A DNA stretch of 64,000 bases from Asticcacaulis taihuensis (GTDB taxonomy: Bacteria; Pseudomonadota; Alphaproteobacteria; Caulobacterales; Caulobacteraceae). Every line of letters begins with the position of its first letter. Position 1 is the first letter of the stretch. The DNA lies in assembly GCF_900100255.1 (NCBI RefSeq), contig NZ_FMTS01000006.1, positions 124,001 to 188,000 of the forward strand, written 5' to 3'. The notes under the pieces were generated by a model, which was not told the origin of the DNA, made no database searches, and saw only the letters and a list, made by a program, of their open reading frames with translations. Below are positions 25,414 to 33,037 of the stretch, in pieces. Made by a program: the position numbers and the translations under genes.

Positions 25414-25881
25414 ATGACTAAACTAAGCGCGGGCGTCCTGTTGTTTAATGAACGCGCCGATGGCCTGCATATGCTGCTGGTGCATCCCGGCGGGCCGTTC
25501 TGGGCCCGGCGCGATCTGGGTGCGTGGTCGATCCCGAAAGGGGAGTATACGCCGGATGAAATCCCCGAACAGGCGGCGCGGCGCGAACTGGCGGAAGAGA
25601 CCGGCCTTAGCCTGACCGCTGATCTGATCTCGCTGGGCGAGGTGCGACAGCCTTCGGGCAAGGTCGTTAGTGCCTTTGCCGCACGGTCCGGTTTCGATCC
25701 GGCCGATCTTCGCAGCAACCTGTTCGAGCTGGAATGGCCAAGGCACTCCGGGCACATACGCCACTTCCCCGAAATCGACCGCGCCGAATGGTTTGACGTG
25801 GCCGAAGCGCGCCGGCGCATTCTGCCCGGCCAGGCGGTCTTTATCGACCGGCTGCTGGCCGCCCTGGGCCAGCCCGTTTAG
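25414..25881 (+). CDS. NUDIX hydrolase
   Basis: A 155-aa hydrolase of nucleoside-diphosphate-linked substrates. The Nudix box G-x5-E-x7-R-E-x2-E-E-x-G is present (GEYTPDEIPEQAARRELAEETGL, residues about 43-65); the N-terminus SAGVLLFNERADGLHMLLVHPGGPFWARRDLGAWSIPKG matches small Nudix proteins of alphaproteobacteria. The start at 25414 lies in the second copy of a 13-bp tandem repeat (25398-25423); the first copy carries an ATG that hits a stop six codons on. The substrate is unknown. It is convergent with the carboxymuconolactone decarboxylase-like gene. Confidence 0.9.
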   Translation: MTKLSAGVLLFNERADGLHMLLVHPGGPFWARRDLGAWSIPKGEYTPDEIPEQAARRELAEETGLSLTADLISLGEVRQPSGKVVSAFAARSGFDPADLRSNLFELEWPRHSGHIRHFPEIDRAEWFDVAEARRRILPGQAVFIDRLLAALGQPV

Positions 25882-25889
25882 CAGGCCGC

Positions 25890-26234
25890 TTAGGCTACCA
25901 GATACTGTTCATAGGCGGCGATGGCATCCGCCGCGTACATCAACGAAGGCCCGCCGCCCATATAGATGGCCATGCCCAAGCATTCCTCGATCTCCGCTCG
26001 GGTCGCGCCCAGGCGGACCAGCGCCTCCATGTGGAAGCCGATGCAGCCGTCGCAGCGGGTGGCGATGCCGATGGCCAGGGCGATCAGTTCCTTGGTCTTG
26101 CGATCGAGCGCCCCGTCCTTGCCGGCAGCCTGGGCCATGGCGGAAAAGCCGCTCATGGTCTCCGGGATATCCTTGCGCAGGGTCTTGATATTGGCGGAAA
26201 TGCGTTTGGTGATGTCGGGGTAGGACTTGGTCAT
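25890..26234 (-). CDS. Carboxymuconolactone decarboxylase family (AhpD-like) protein
   Basis: A 114-aa alkylhydroperoxidase-D-like protein. The core RKTKELIALAIGIATRCDGCIGFHMEALVRLG carries the C-x2-C redox pair and nearby His typical of AhpD-fold peroxidases. A longer frame to 26366 would read antisense through the neighbouring gene, so the ATG at 26234 is chosen. It is the third gene of an operon with sqr and a DUF2892 protein, hence probably linked to sulfide/persulfide or peroxide handling. Similar genes occur beside BigR-controlled sqr genes; the precise role is not established. Confidence 0.88.
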   Translation of the reverse strand: MTKSYPDITKRISANIKTLRKDIPETMSGFSAMAQAAGKDGALDRKTKELIALAIGIATRCDGCIGFHMEALVRLGATRAEIEECLGMAIYMGGGPSLMYAADAIAAYEQYLVA

Positions 26235-26245
26235 GGAATACTCTT

Positions 26246-26455
26246 TTACTTGAAGCTGACGCCTGGTTTGACGCCCAGTTTCTTGAAGATCATGGCGGCC
26301 GGGCAAAAGCCGGTGAAGGCTGCCTGGAACATGTTGGCGCCGGCAAAGGCCGTCAGCCAGTACCAAAGCGGGTTGACGAAATATCCGAGCGCCAGGCTCG
26401 CCAGGACGACGAAGCCGGCAAAGGCCATAACGGCTTTATCGAGAGTCATGATCAT
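26246..26455 (-). CDS. DUF2892 (YgaP-like) membrane protein
   Basis: A 69-aa inner-membrane protein with two hydrophobic helices (VMAFAGFVVLASLALGYFV and WYWLTAFAGANMFQAAFTG) and the family hallmark GFCPAAMIFKKLG. The DUF2892 domain is the membrane part of YgaP, where it is joined to a rhodanese; here it is a separate gene in the sqr operon, with a rhodanese gene on the other side of the promoter. The start at 26455 overlaps the sqr stop (ATGA). Confidence 0.9.
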   Translation of the reverse strand: MIMTLDKAVMAFAGFVVLASLALGYFVNPLWYWLTAFAGANMFQAAFTGFCPAAMIFKKLGVKPGVSFK

Positions 26456-27744
26456 TCACCTTTCAGCTTGTGGGCGCCCATCATATTGAGCGCCATTTTT
26501 TCAAAGAACATTTCGCTTTTCCCGGCCTTGACCTTGCCGATGAAGTAACCCTCGAAGGCTTCCTTGGCGAGGTGGACCCACTTGCCGGAAGCGGCCCAGT
26601 TGATATTACGCGGCGGGATCTGCGGCTGGGCGAAAAAGGCCACCCCGCCGTCGCCGAAATCGGCCAGGCAGATGGCGTTCCAGGTCGCTTCGTGCGTCGG
26701 CGCCTGCCCGGAGAGTTCCTGCTTCAGATTATGCGCCACGGCCGTGACCATGGATTCGATCATGAAGCCGGTCTTGGGCACACCCACCGGCACGGCGGTC
26801 TTGCCCATCGGTGGAATGGCAACGCAGACGCCCAGACTGTAGATATTGGGGAAGGCCGGATTGCGCTGGTGCTTGTCGATGAGGATGAAGCCGCGCGGAT
26901 TGGTCAGGCCCTCGATGCCGCGCACCGCCTCGACGCCGCGGAAGGCGGGCAGCATCATGGAAAAGCCGAACGGCAGTTCGTGATCGGCCTTGTGCGCGCC
27001 ATCCTCGGTCAGTTCCTCGACGAATATCTTGCCGGCTTCGACGCGGCTGACCTTGGCGTTGACGATCCACTTGATGTGGCGGTTGCGCATCTCGCTTTCG
27101 AGCAGGCCCTTGGTGTCGCCCACGCCGTCGAGGCCGAGGTGGCCGATATAGGGCTCGGAGGTGACGAAGGTCATCGGCACGCGATCACGCACCTTGCGTT
27201 TCCTCAGTTCGGTATCGACGATCATGGCGAATTCATAGGCCGGACCGAAGCAGGACGCGCCCTGCACCGCGCCGATAACGATCGGCTGCGGATTGGCGGC
27301 CAGTTGATCGAAGACAGTGCCGGCGGCCACGGCATGATCGACCTGGCAGACCGATTGCGTAAAGCCGGTATGCGGCCCCAGTCCCTCGATCTCGTCGAAG
27401 GCCAGTTCCGGGCCTGTGGCAATGACCAGATAATCGTAGGTCAGAGCCTCGCCAGTTGTCAGTTGCACGACATTATTCGCCGGATCAATGCGCGCGGCCC
27501 CTTCCGGGTGGAAAATGATGCCCTTCTTCTGGAAGACCGGACGCAGGTCGACCTCGATCGCCTCGCGCTTGCGCCAGCCGACGGCGACCCACGGGTTGGA
27601 CGGCACGAACTGATAACGATGGCCCTTGTTGACCACGATGATCTCGGCCTTGTCGCCGACGGCTTCCCAGATCTCGAAGGCGGCGATGGAGCCGCCAAGC
27701 CCCGCGCCCAGAATGACGATGCGTGGTGTCTTACCGGTAGTCAT
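26452..27744 (-). CDS. sqr: Sulfide:quinone oxidoreductase family flavoprotein
   Basis: Oxidises sulfide to (poly)sulfane sulfur and passes electrons to quinone at the inner membrane. The 430-aa product has the FAD motif GAGLGGSIAAFE at residues 13-24, an ATGPEL second FAD motif and three Cys at positions typical of SQR: QSVCQVD, GASCFGPAYEF and LGVCVAIPP. The C-terminal amphipathic segment (AFEGYFIGKVKAGKSEMFFEKMALNMMG) may attach to the membrane. It starts a three-gene operon with DUF2892 and carboxymuconolactone decarboxylase-like genes. An FNR box and an AT-rich palindrome precede it. Confidence 0.9.
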   Translation of the reverse strand: MTTGKTPRIVILGAGLGGSIAAFEIWEAVGDKAEIIVVNKGHRYQFVPSNPWVAVGWRKREAIEVDLRPVFQKKGIIFHPEGAARIDPANNVVQLTTGEALTYDYLVIATGPELAFDEIEGLGPHTGFTQSVCQVDHAVAAGTVFDQLAANPQPIVIGAVQGASCFGPAYEFAMIVDTELRKRKVRDRVPMTFVTSEPYIGHLGLDGVGDTKGLLESEMRNRHIKWIVNAKVSRVEAGKIFVEELTEDGAHKADHELPFGFSMMLPAFRGVEAVRGIEGLTNPRGFILIDKHQRNPAFPNIYSLGVCVAIPPMGKTAVPVGVPKTGFMIESMVTAVAHNLKQELSGQAPTHEATWNAICLADFGDGGVAFFAQPQIPPRNINWAASGKWVHLAKEAFEGYFIGKVKAGKSEMFFEKMALNMMGAHKLKGE

Positions 27745-27806
27745 GGTACTCTGTCCTCCTGATTTGGCCTGGCTCCAAGCCTTAGGCTTAAAAAGGCCGG
27801 TGAGGT

Positions 27807-27820
27807 TTGATCGGCGTCAA
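27807..27820. promoter_or_regulatory. FNR/FixK box between sqr and the rhodanese gene
   Basis: TTGAT-CGGC-GTCAA inside an 8-bp arm inverted repeat (AGGTTTGA / TCAAACCT). At -41.5 it predicts a 28-nt leader for sqr and about 109 nt for the rhodanese operon. Confidence 0.75.
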
Positions 27821-27887
27821 ACCTTACCGTTTCGATTGGTGGCATCTCCAGACCGGGACACCGCGAAAAGTCGGGTGAAGGGCCTTG

Positions 27888-27933
27888 ATTGTATATTTGA
27901 ATTATCTTATATTCGGATTATCGAAAATACAAT
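27888..27933. promoter_or_regulatory. AT-rich palindromic operator candidate for the BigR/SqrR-like repressor
   Basis: Outer arms ATTGTAT / ATACAAT frame an inner GAAT-N8-ATTC, about 31 bp before the rhodanese ATG. BigR/SqrR-type repressors bind AT-rich inverted repeats at such divergent promoters, so it is the best candidate; binding is inference. Confidence 0.55.
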
Positions 27934-27963
27934 ACCTTTTTTAGCTCTTCCGGAGACCCGATC

Positions 27964-28290
27964 ATGTTCAGCCTGTTCACCGTCAAAAATCTTACGCCCG
28001 CCGAAGTCCGCGAAGGCATGGAAAAGGACGAGATCGTCCTCGTCGATGTCCGCGAGCTGAATGAGCATAATGCCGAGCGCATCAAGGGCGCGGTCAGCGT
28101 CCCCTTGTCACGACTGGAAACTGCGAAGCTGCCGGATGCCGAGGGCAAGCGGATCGTCATGCACTGTGCCGGTGGCGTGCGTTCGGCCAGGGCCGTGACA
28201 GTGTGCCGCAAGCGCGGCCTGACGGTCGATCATCACCTCGCCGGCGGCATTGCCGCGTGGAAGGCCCACGGCCTGCCGACTATCCGATAA
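27964..28290 (+). CDS. Single-domain rhodanese (thiosulfate/sulfane sulfurtransferase)
   Basis: A 108-aa rhodanese that moves sulfane sulfur between thiols. The active-site loop HCAGGVRS puts the catalytic Cys at about residue 68, preceded by VLVDVRELNEHNAERIKGAVSVPL and followed by LAGGIAAWKAHGLP, all hallmarks of GlpE/PspE-like rhodaneses. It starts the plus-strand operon of the sulfide locus and is divergent from sqr; with DUF2892 it reconstitutes the YgaP pair as two genes. It probably takes persulfide from SQR-derived glutathione persulfide. Confidence 0.93.
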   Translation: MFSLFTVKNLTPAEVREGMEKDEIVLVDVRELNEHNAERIKGAVSVPLSRLETAKLPDAEGKRIVMHCAGGVRSARAVTVCRKRGLTVDHHLAGGIAAWKAHGLPTIR

Positions 28291-28313
28291 TAAGTGTTAA
28301 AGGGGTGCATCAC

Positions 28314-29369
28314 ATGCCGAGGCCAAATCAAATGCTGCGAGCTGGACTGTCGATCATCGCCATATCCATTGCCATTTCAGGCATGGGGCTGGCCTCATGC
28401 GGCCGCAAGGAACCCGCCCCGGCGGTAACCGCCTATAAGGGCCAGACCCTGCGCGTCTCGGCCCAGACCATTGACGATTTCAAGCCGCTGGCTGCCACCT
28501 TGACCACGCGCCAGACCGGCGAAGCGACGGCACGCGTGTCCGGCATCCTGACCAGCCTCAAGGTGCGCGAAGGCGACATGGTAAAGCAGGGCCAGGTGAT
28601 CGGTTTCGTGCAGGACCAGAGGCTGAACCTGCAAACCGGCGCCTATGATCAGGCCGCCGTCGCCGCCGAGGCCCAGGCCAATCTGGCGCGTGCCGCCCTG
28701 AAACGCACCCAGACCCTATTCGACAAGGGCATATATGCCCAGGCGAAGCTGGATCAGGACAAGGCGGCCGCCGAAGCCGCCGAAGCCAATGCCCGCGCCG
28801 CCCGCGCCCAGACCTCCGCCAGTGGCGAGGCGGCCCGGCAGGGCGCCATCCTGGCCCCGGCCAGCGGCCGCATCATCCATGCTACCGTGCCGGTCGGCTC
28901 GGTGGTGATGGCCGGCCAGTCGGTCGCCACGGTAACCGCTGGCGCCCGCGTGGTGCGCATCGAACTGCCGGAAGCCCAGGCGACCGCCCTCAGCCTCGGC
29001 CAGAACGTGATGCTGGATGCCAATGGCGTGCGCAGCTCAGGCGTGATCAGTGAAATCTACCCCTCCGTCACCGCGGGCCAGGTGGTGGCCGATGTCACGC
29101 CGCAAGGGCTGGATAACGCCGTGATCGGCCAGAAGGTTACCGCCTATGTCGGTGTCGGGCAACGCACGGCGATCGTCCTGCCGCGCACCTATGTGGCCAC
29201 GCGTTACGGTCTCGACTATGTCCGCCTGGTGCAGAAGAACGGCGCGGCCATGGAAACCACCGTTCAGACGGCTCCGACCGGTGATCCGCAGCGCCTTGAA
29301 ATCCTGGGCGGCCTGAACAGCGGCGACGCCGTCGCCCCCTATGGCGCTGCTTCGGGAGCCAGCCGATGA
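28314..29369 (+). CDS. RND efflux periplasmic adaptor, lipoprotein
   Basis: A 351-aa membrane-fusion protein that links an RND pump to the outer membrane. A lipobox (GLASC, Cys about residue 29) shows lipid anchoring in the inner membrane. The biotinyl-lipoyl-like half-motifs GEATARVSGILTSLKVREGDMVKQGQ and ILAPASGRIIHATVPVGSVVMAGQ flank an alpha-helical hairpin rich in Ala. AGGGG precedes the ATG at 28314. Its stop overlaps the start of the RND gene (ATGA). It lies in the sulfide operon, so the pump probably exports a sulfur-related or toxic compound; the cargo is unknown. Confidence 0.92.
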   Translation: MPRPNQMLRAGLSIIAISIAISGMGLASCGRKEPAPAVTAYKGQTLRVSAQTIDDFKPLAATLTTRQTGEATARVSGILTSLKVREGDMVKQGQVIGFVQDQRLNLQTGAYDQAAVAAEAQANLARAALKRTQTLFDKGIYAQAKLDQDKAAAEAAEANARAARAQTSASGEAARQGAILAPASGRIIHATVPVGSVVMAGQSVATVTAGARVVRIELPEAQATALSLGQNVMLDANGVRSSGVISEIYPSVTAGQVVADVTPQGLDNAVIGQKVTAYVGVGQRTAIVLPRTYVATRYGLDYVRLVQKNGAAMETTVQTAPTGDPQRLEILGGLNSGDAVAPYGAASGASR

Positions 29370-32300
29370 GCGACGCAAAGCTGGGCCTTTCCGGCCGCCT
29401 GACCAAGGCCACCCTGACCTCGCCGCTGACGCCGCTGTTCCTGATCGTCGCCATTCTGGTGGGCCTGCTCGCCGTCATGTCGATTCCGCGTGAGGAAGAG
29501 CCGCAAATCAGCGTGCCGATGATCGATATTTCCGTTGCCTCGCCCGGCCTGAAGGCCGTGGACGCCGAACAACTGGTGGCCAAGCCGCTGGAAGCCATCG
29601 TCAAGAGCGTCAATGACGTCGACCACGTCTACAGTTTCATCGACGACGACCGTGTTCTGGTGACGGCGCGCTTCAAGGTCGGCACCGATCCGGACAATGC
29701 CGCCATCCGCATCCGCGAAAAGCTGGACGCCAATATGGACCGCCTGCCGGTCGGCATCGCCGCGCCGCTGGTGCAGACGCGCGGCATCAATGATGTGCCG
29801 ACCATGATCATCACCCTGTCGCCAAAGCCCGGCAGCGGCGACTCCTTGAGCGATACCGCCCTCTATAACCTGGCGGCGCGCCTGCGCGTCGAACTGGCCA
29901 AGGTCGATAATGTCGGCCTGACCTTCATCGTTGGTGGCCGGCCGGAAGAAATCCGCATCGAGCCCGATGCCGCCGCCATGAGCGCGCGCGGCATTTCGCT
30001 GGAGACGCTGATGACCGCCGTCAAGGCCGCCAATACCAGCTTTCCGGCGGGCAATATCCGCCAGGCCGGACAGGCGGTGACGGTGGGGGCTGGCCAGACC
30101 CTGCAAACCGCCACGGATGTCGGCCTGATCACCCTGCCTTCGGTGACCGGCCAGAATGTCCTTGTCCGCGATGTGGCCACCGTCATTCAGGCGCCGCGCG
30201 AAGACCAGTCGCATGTCTTCCGTTATGCCCGGCTGAAAGACGGCACCTGGGGCCAGTCGCCGGCGGTCTCCCTGGCCATCGCCAAGCGCAAGGGCGCCAA
30301 TGCGGTGGTGCTGTCCCATGCCGTCCATGCCCGTGTCGAGGCCCTGCAGGGCACGCTGATCCCCGCCAATGTGCAGGTTTCGGTCACGCGCGATTACGGC
30401 GAAAGCGCCAATGAAAAAGCCAATGAACTGCTGTTTCACTTAGGGCTGGCCACGGTCTCTATTGTCATTCTGATCGGCTTTACCATTGGCTGGCGCGAGG
30501 CGGGCGTTACAGCCGTCGTCATCCCCACCACCATCCTGCTCACCATGTTCGCCTCGAACCTGATGGGCTATACGATCAACCGCGTCAGCCTGTTCGCCCT
30601 GATCTTTTCGATCGGCATCCTGGTCGATGATGCCATCGTCATGATCGAGAATATCTCGCGCCATTGGGGCATGAATGACGGACGCACCCGCATAGCCGCC
30701 ACCATCGACGCCGTGGCCGAGGTTGGCAACCCCACCGTGATCGCCACCCTGACCGTCGTGGCTGCCCTCTTGCCCATGCTGTTCGTTTCCGGCCTGATGG
30801 GGCCCTACATGGCGCCCATTCCGGTCAATGCCTCGGCGGCGATGATCTTCTCCTTCTTCGTCGCCGTCATCCTGGCGCCGTGGCTGATGATCCGCTTTGC
30901 CCGGAAAACATTGAAAGCCGGTGAACACGGTCATTCGCATGATCATGAAGGCTTTATCGGCGCCATTTACCGCCGCGTCGCCGCCGCCATCATCAGGGAT
31001 AAGAAGAGCGCCGGCCGTTTCCTCGCCTGGGTGGGCATTGCCACCGTGGTTGCCTGTTCCGCCTTCTATTTCAAGGCCGTCACGGTCAAGCTCCTGCCGT
31101 TCGATAACAAGTCCGAGTTGCAGGTCATTGCCGACCTGCCGCGCGGCACATCGCTGGAAACCACCCAGCGCATCCTCAATCAGGCGGCGCAGATCACCAC
31201 GCAACTGAAGGAGGTCGAGGCCATCGATTCCTACGCCGGCACAGCCACGCCCTTCAATTTTAACGGCCTGGTGCGTCACTATTATTTCCGCACCAATCCG
31301 GAACAGGGCGATCTGAATGTCCTGCTGGCGCCCAAGGGTGAGCGTTCGCGTGCCAGCCACGCCATCGCGCTCGACCTGCGCCAGCGCCTGAAAGCCATAC
31401 CCCTGCCGGCCAATGGCGTGCTGAAGGTTGTCGAAGCCCCGCCGGGACCGCCGGTCATGGCCACCCTGCTGGCCGAAGTCTATGGTCCGGATGCCGCCAC
31501 GCGCCGCGTCGTCGCCGAAAAGGTCAAGGCGATCTACAAGTCCGTCCCCTATATCGTCGATGTCGATGACAGCTACGGCGTGGCCGCGCCTCGCCTCGAT
31601 ATCGTCGCCAACCGCCAGAGGCTGGAAGCGCTGAATGTCTCCGACGGCCAGGTCTATGCTTCCCTGGGCGCCCTGATGAACGGACAGGTGCTCGGCTATT
31701 CCAACCGCGGCGATGGCCGTGATCCGCTGGAAATCTCCCTGCGTCTGCCGCAATCGCAGCGCACCTATGATCAGGCCCTGCAATCCATGCCCGTGGCGAC
31801 CTCGGTGTCAGCTTCCGGTACGCGCCTTGTGTCGCTCGGCGAAGTCACCACCGCGAAACAGGGCCTGACCTCGCCCCATATCTTCCGCCGTGACGGCCGG
31901 GATGCCGACATGATTCTAGGCGAAATGGCCGGCCAGTACGAGGCGCCGATCTATGGCATCCTGGCCGTGGACAAGGCCATAAAAAATGCGGATTGGGGAA
32001 GCATTATGCGCTCAGAGGCCGCGCAGGCTCCTCGCATAGGCTCGGGCGGGCTTTCGCCCTTGCCAAATTCCAGGGAATTTGGAGTACCGGCCATCCGGCT
32101 CAACGGCCAGCCGGCCGATGAAAGCCACGCCACGGTCCTGTGGGACGGCGAATGGGAAATCACCTGGGTCACCTTCCGCGACATGGGCGCCGCCTTCGGC
32201 GTGGCCCTGCTGGGCATTTACGTGCTGGTCGTCGGCCAGTTCAAGAGCTTCAAGCTGCCCCTGGTCATTCTGACGCCAGTACCCCTGACCCTGATCGGCA

Positions 32301-32680
32301 TCGTTATCGGCCACATGCTGTTCCGCGCCCCCTTCACCGCCACCTCGATGATCGGTTTCATTGCGCTTGCCGGCATCATCGTGCGCAATTCGATCCTGCT
32401 GGTCGATTTCATCCGTCATGCCGACAAGCTGGACGCGAACGGTAATCCGCGCCGTCTGCAGGATATCCTGCTCGACGCCGGCGCCACGCGCTTCAAGCCA
32501 ATCCTGCTGACGGCCCTGGCCGCCATGATCGGCGCGGCGGTGATCCTGACCGATCCGATTTTTCAGGGGCTGGCCATTTCCCTGCTGTTCGGACTTTTGT
32601 CATCCACGCTTTTGACGGTGCTGGTAATTCCTGCCATCTATGTCGTTATGCGTGGCGATTCCCATAACAGTAAGGCGTAA
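29366..32680 (+). CDS. RND efflux transporter permease (AcrB/MexF-like HAE type)
   Basis: A 1104-aa inner-membrane proton-driven pump. It has the two RND repeats with large periplasmic loops; TM4 motifs SIGILVDDAIVMIENI carry the proton-relay Asp residues, and TM10-12 end with IGFIALAGIIVRNSILLVDF. Around residues 875-905 a stretch rich in Gly/Ser/Pro (MRSEAAQAPRIGSGGLSPLP and following) interrupts the usual DWG-x-P-x-I-x-L-x-GQP junction and coincides with inverted repeats in the DNA (see the repeat at 32044-32082). The frame stays open. No outer-membrane factor gene is beside it. Confidence 0.92.
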   Translation: MSDAKLGLSGRLTKATLTSPLTPLFLIVAILVGLLAVMSIPREEEPQISVPMIDISVASPGLKAVDAEQLVAKPLEAIVKSVNDVDHVYSFIDDDRVLVTARFKVGTDPDNAAIRIREKLDANMDRLPVGIAAPLVQTRGINDVPTMIITLSPKPGSGDSLSDTALYNLAARLRVELAKVDNVGLTFIVGGRPEEIRIEPDAAAMSARGISLETLMTAVKAANTSFPAGNIRQAGQAVTVGAGQTLQTATDVGLITLPSVTGQNVLVRDVATVIQAPREDQSHVFRYARLKDGTWGQSPAVSLAIAKRKGANAVVLSHAVHARVEALQGTLIPANVQVSVTRDYGESANEKANELLFHLGLATVSIVILIGFTIGWREAGVTAVVIPTTILLTMFASNLMGYTINRVSLFALIFSIGILVDDAIVMIENISRHWGMNDGRTRIAATIDAVAEVGNPTVIATLTVVAALLPMLFVSGLMGPYMAPIPVNASAAMIFSFFVAVILAPWLMIRFARKTLKAGEHGHSHDHEGFIGAIYRRVAAAIIRDKKSAGRFLAWVGIATVVACSAFYFKAVTVKLLPFDNKSELQVIADLPRGTSLETTQRILNQAAQITTQLKEVEAIDSYAGTATPFNFNGLVRHYYFRTNPEQGDLNVLLAPKGERSRASHAIALDLRQRLKAIPLPANGVLKVVEAPPGPPVMATLLAEVYGPDAATRRVVAEKVKAIYKSVPYIVDVDDSYGVAAPRLDIVANRQRLEALNVSDGQVYASLGALMNGQVLGYSNRGDGRDPLEISLRLPQSQRTYDQALQSMPVATSVSASGTRLVSLGEVTTAKQGLTSPHIFRRDGRDADMILGEMAGQYEAPIYGILAVDKAIKNADWGSIMRSEAAQAPRIGSGGLSPLPNSREFGVPAIRLNGQPADESHATVLWDGEWEITWVTFRDMGAAFGVALLGIYVLVVGQFKSFKLPLVILTPVPLTLIGIVIGHMLFRAPFTATSMIGFIALAGIIVRNSILLVDFIRHADKLDANGNPRRLQDILLDAGATRFKPILLTALAAMIGAAVILTDPIFQGLAISLLFGLLSSTLLTVLVIPAIYVVMRGDSHNSKA
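32044..32082. repeat. Palindromic element inside the RND permease gene
   Basis: Two nested hairpins lie in the coding region: GGGCG-GGCTTT-CGCCC (32044-32059) and the perfect CCAAATTCC-AG-GGAATTTGG (32063-32082). They sit in a roughly 26-residue low-complexity insert that homologous pumps appear not to have, reminiscent of palindromic elements that insert in frame in other alphaproteobacteria. Confidence 0.5.
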
Positions 32681-32684
32681 CCCC

Positions 32685-33002
32685 ATGACCAGGCCGGTTT
32701 CTCCCATGACCCTGGCGGCGAGCGCCCAGAAGGCCAGCCGTTTACTCAAGATGATGGCCAGTGAACAGCGGCTGATGATCCTCTGCAAGCTCAGTGAAGG
32801 CGAACAGAGCGCTGGCGAACTGACCGAGCTTGTCGGCCTGAGCCAGGGCGCCGCCTCTCAGCATCTGCAAAAGATGCGGGCCGAGGGACTGGTCGGCACC
32901 CGCCGTGACGCCCAGACCATCTATTATCACCTGGCCGATGAAGGCGCCGGCCAGGTGATCGATCTCCTGTGCCGGATTTATGGCGAGGCCGAAAAGGCTT
33001 AA
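32685..33002 (+). CDS. ArsR-family repressor, BigR/SqrR-like persulfide sensor
   Basis: A 105-aa winged-helix repressor (HTH in SAGELTELVGLSQGAASQHLQKM). Two Cys, C34 (LMILCKL) and C96 (IDLLCRIYG), occupy the positions of the BigR/YgaV/SqrR pair that forms a tetrasulfide bond with persulfides and lifts repression. Metal-site motifs of classic ArsR are absent. The start at 32685 follows the RND stop by 4 nt; the longer frame to 32640 overlaps the pump gene. It is co-transcribed with rhodanese, the RND pump and ChrA, and is probably the sulfide-responsive controller of this locus. Confidence 0.88.
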   Translation: MTRPVSPMTLAASAQKASRLLKMMASEQRLMILCKLSEGEQSAGELTELVGLSQGAASQHLQKMRAEGLVGTRRDAQTIYYHLADEGAGQVIDLLCRIYGEAEKA

Positions 33003-33037
33003 GCGGCGGGATGACAAAAGAACAGGGGGTAGCGGTC

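Noticed and set aside
26470-27762. Open frame of 430 codons on the plus strand over sqr
   Set aside because: It is antisense to sqr along its whole length; the sqr frame has FAD motifs and the conserved Cys, while this one shows no domain.
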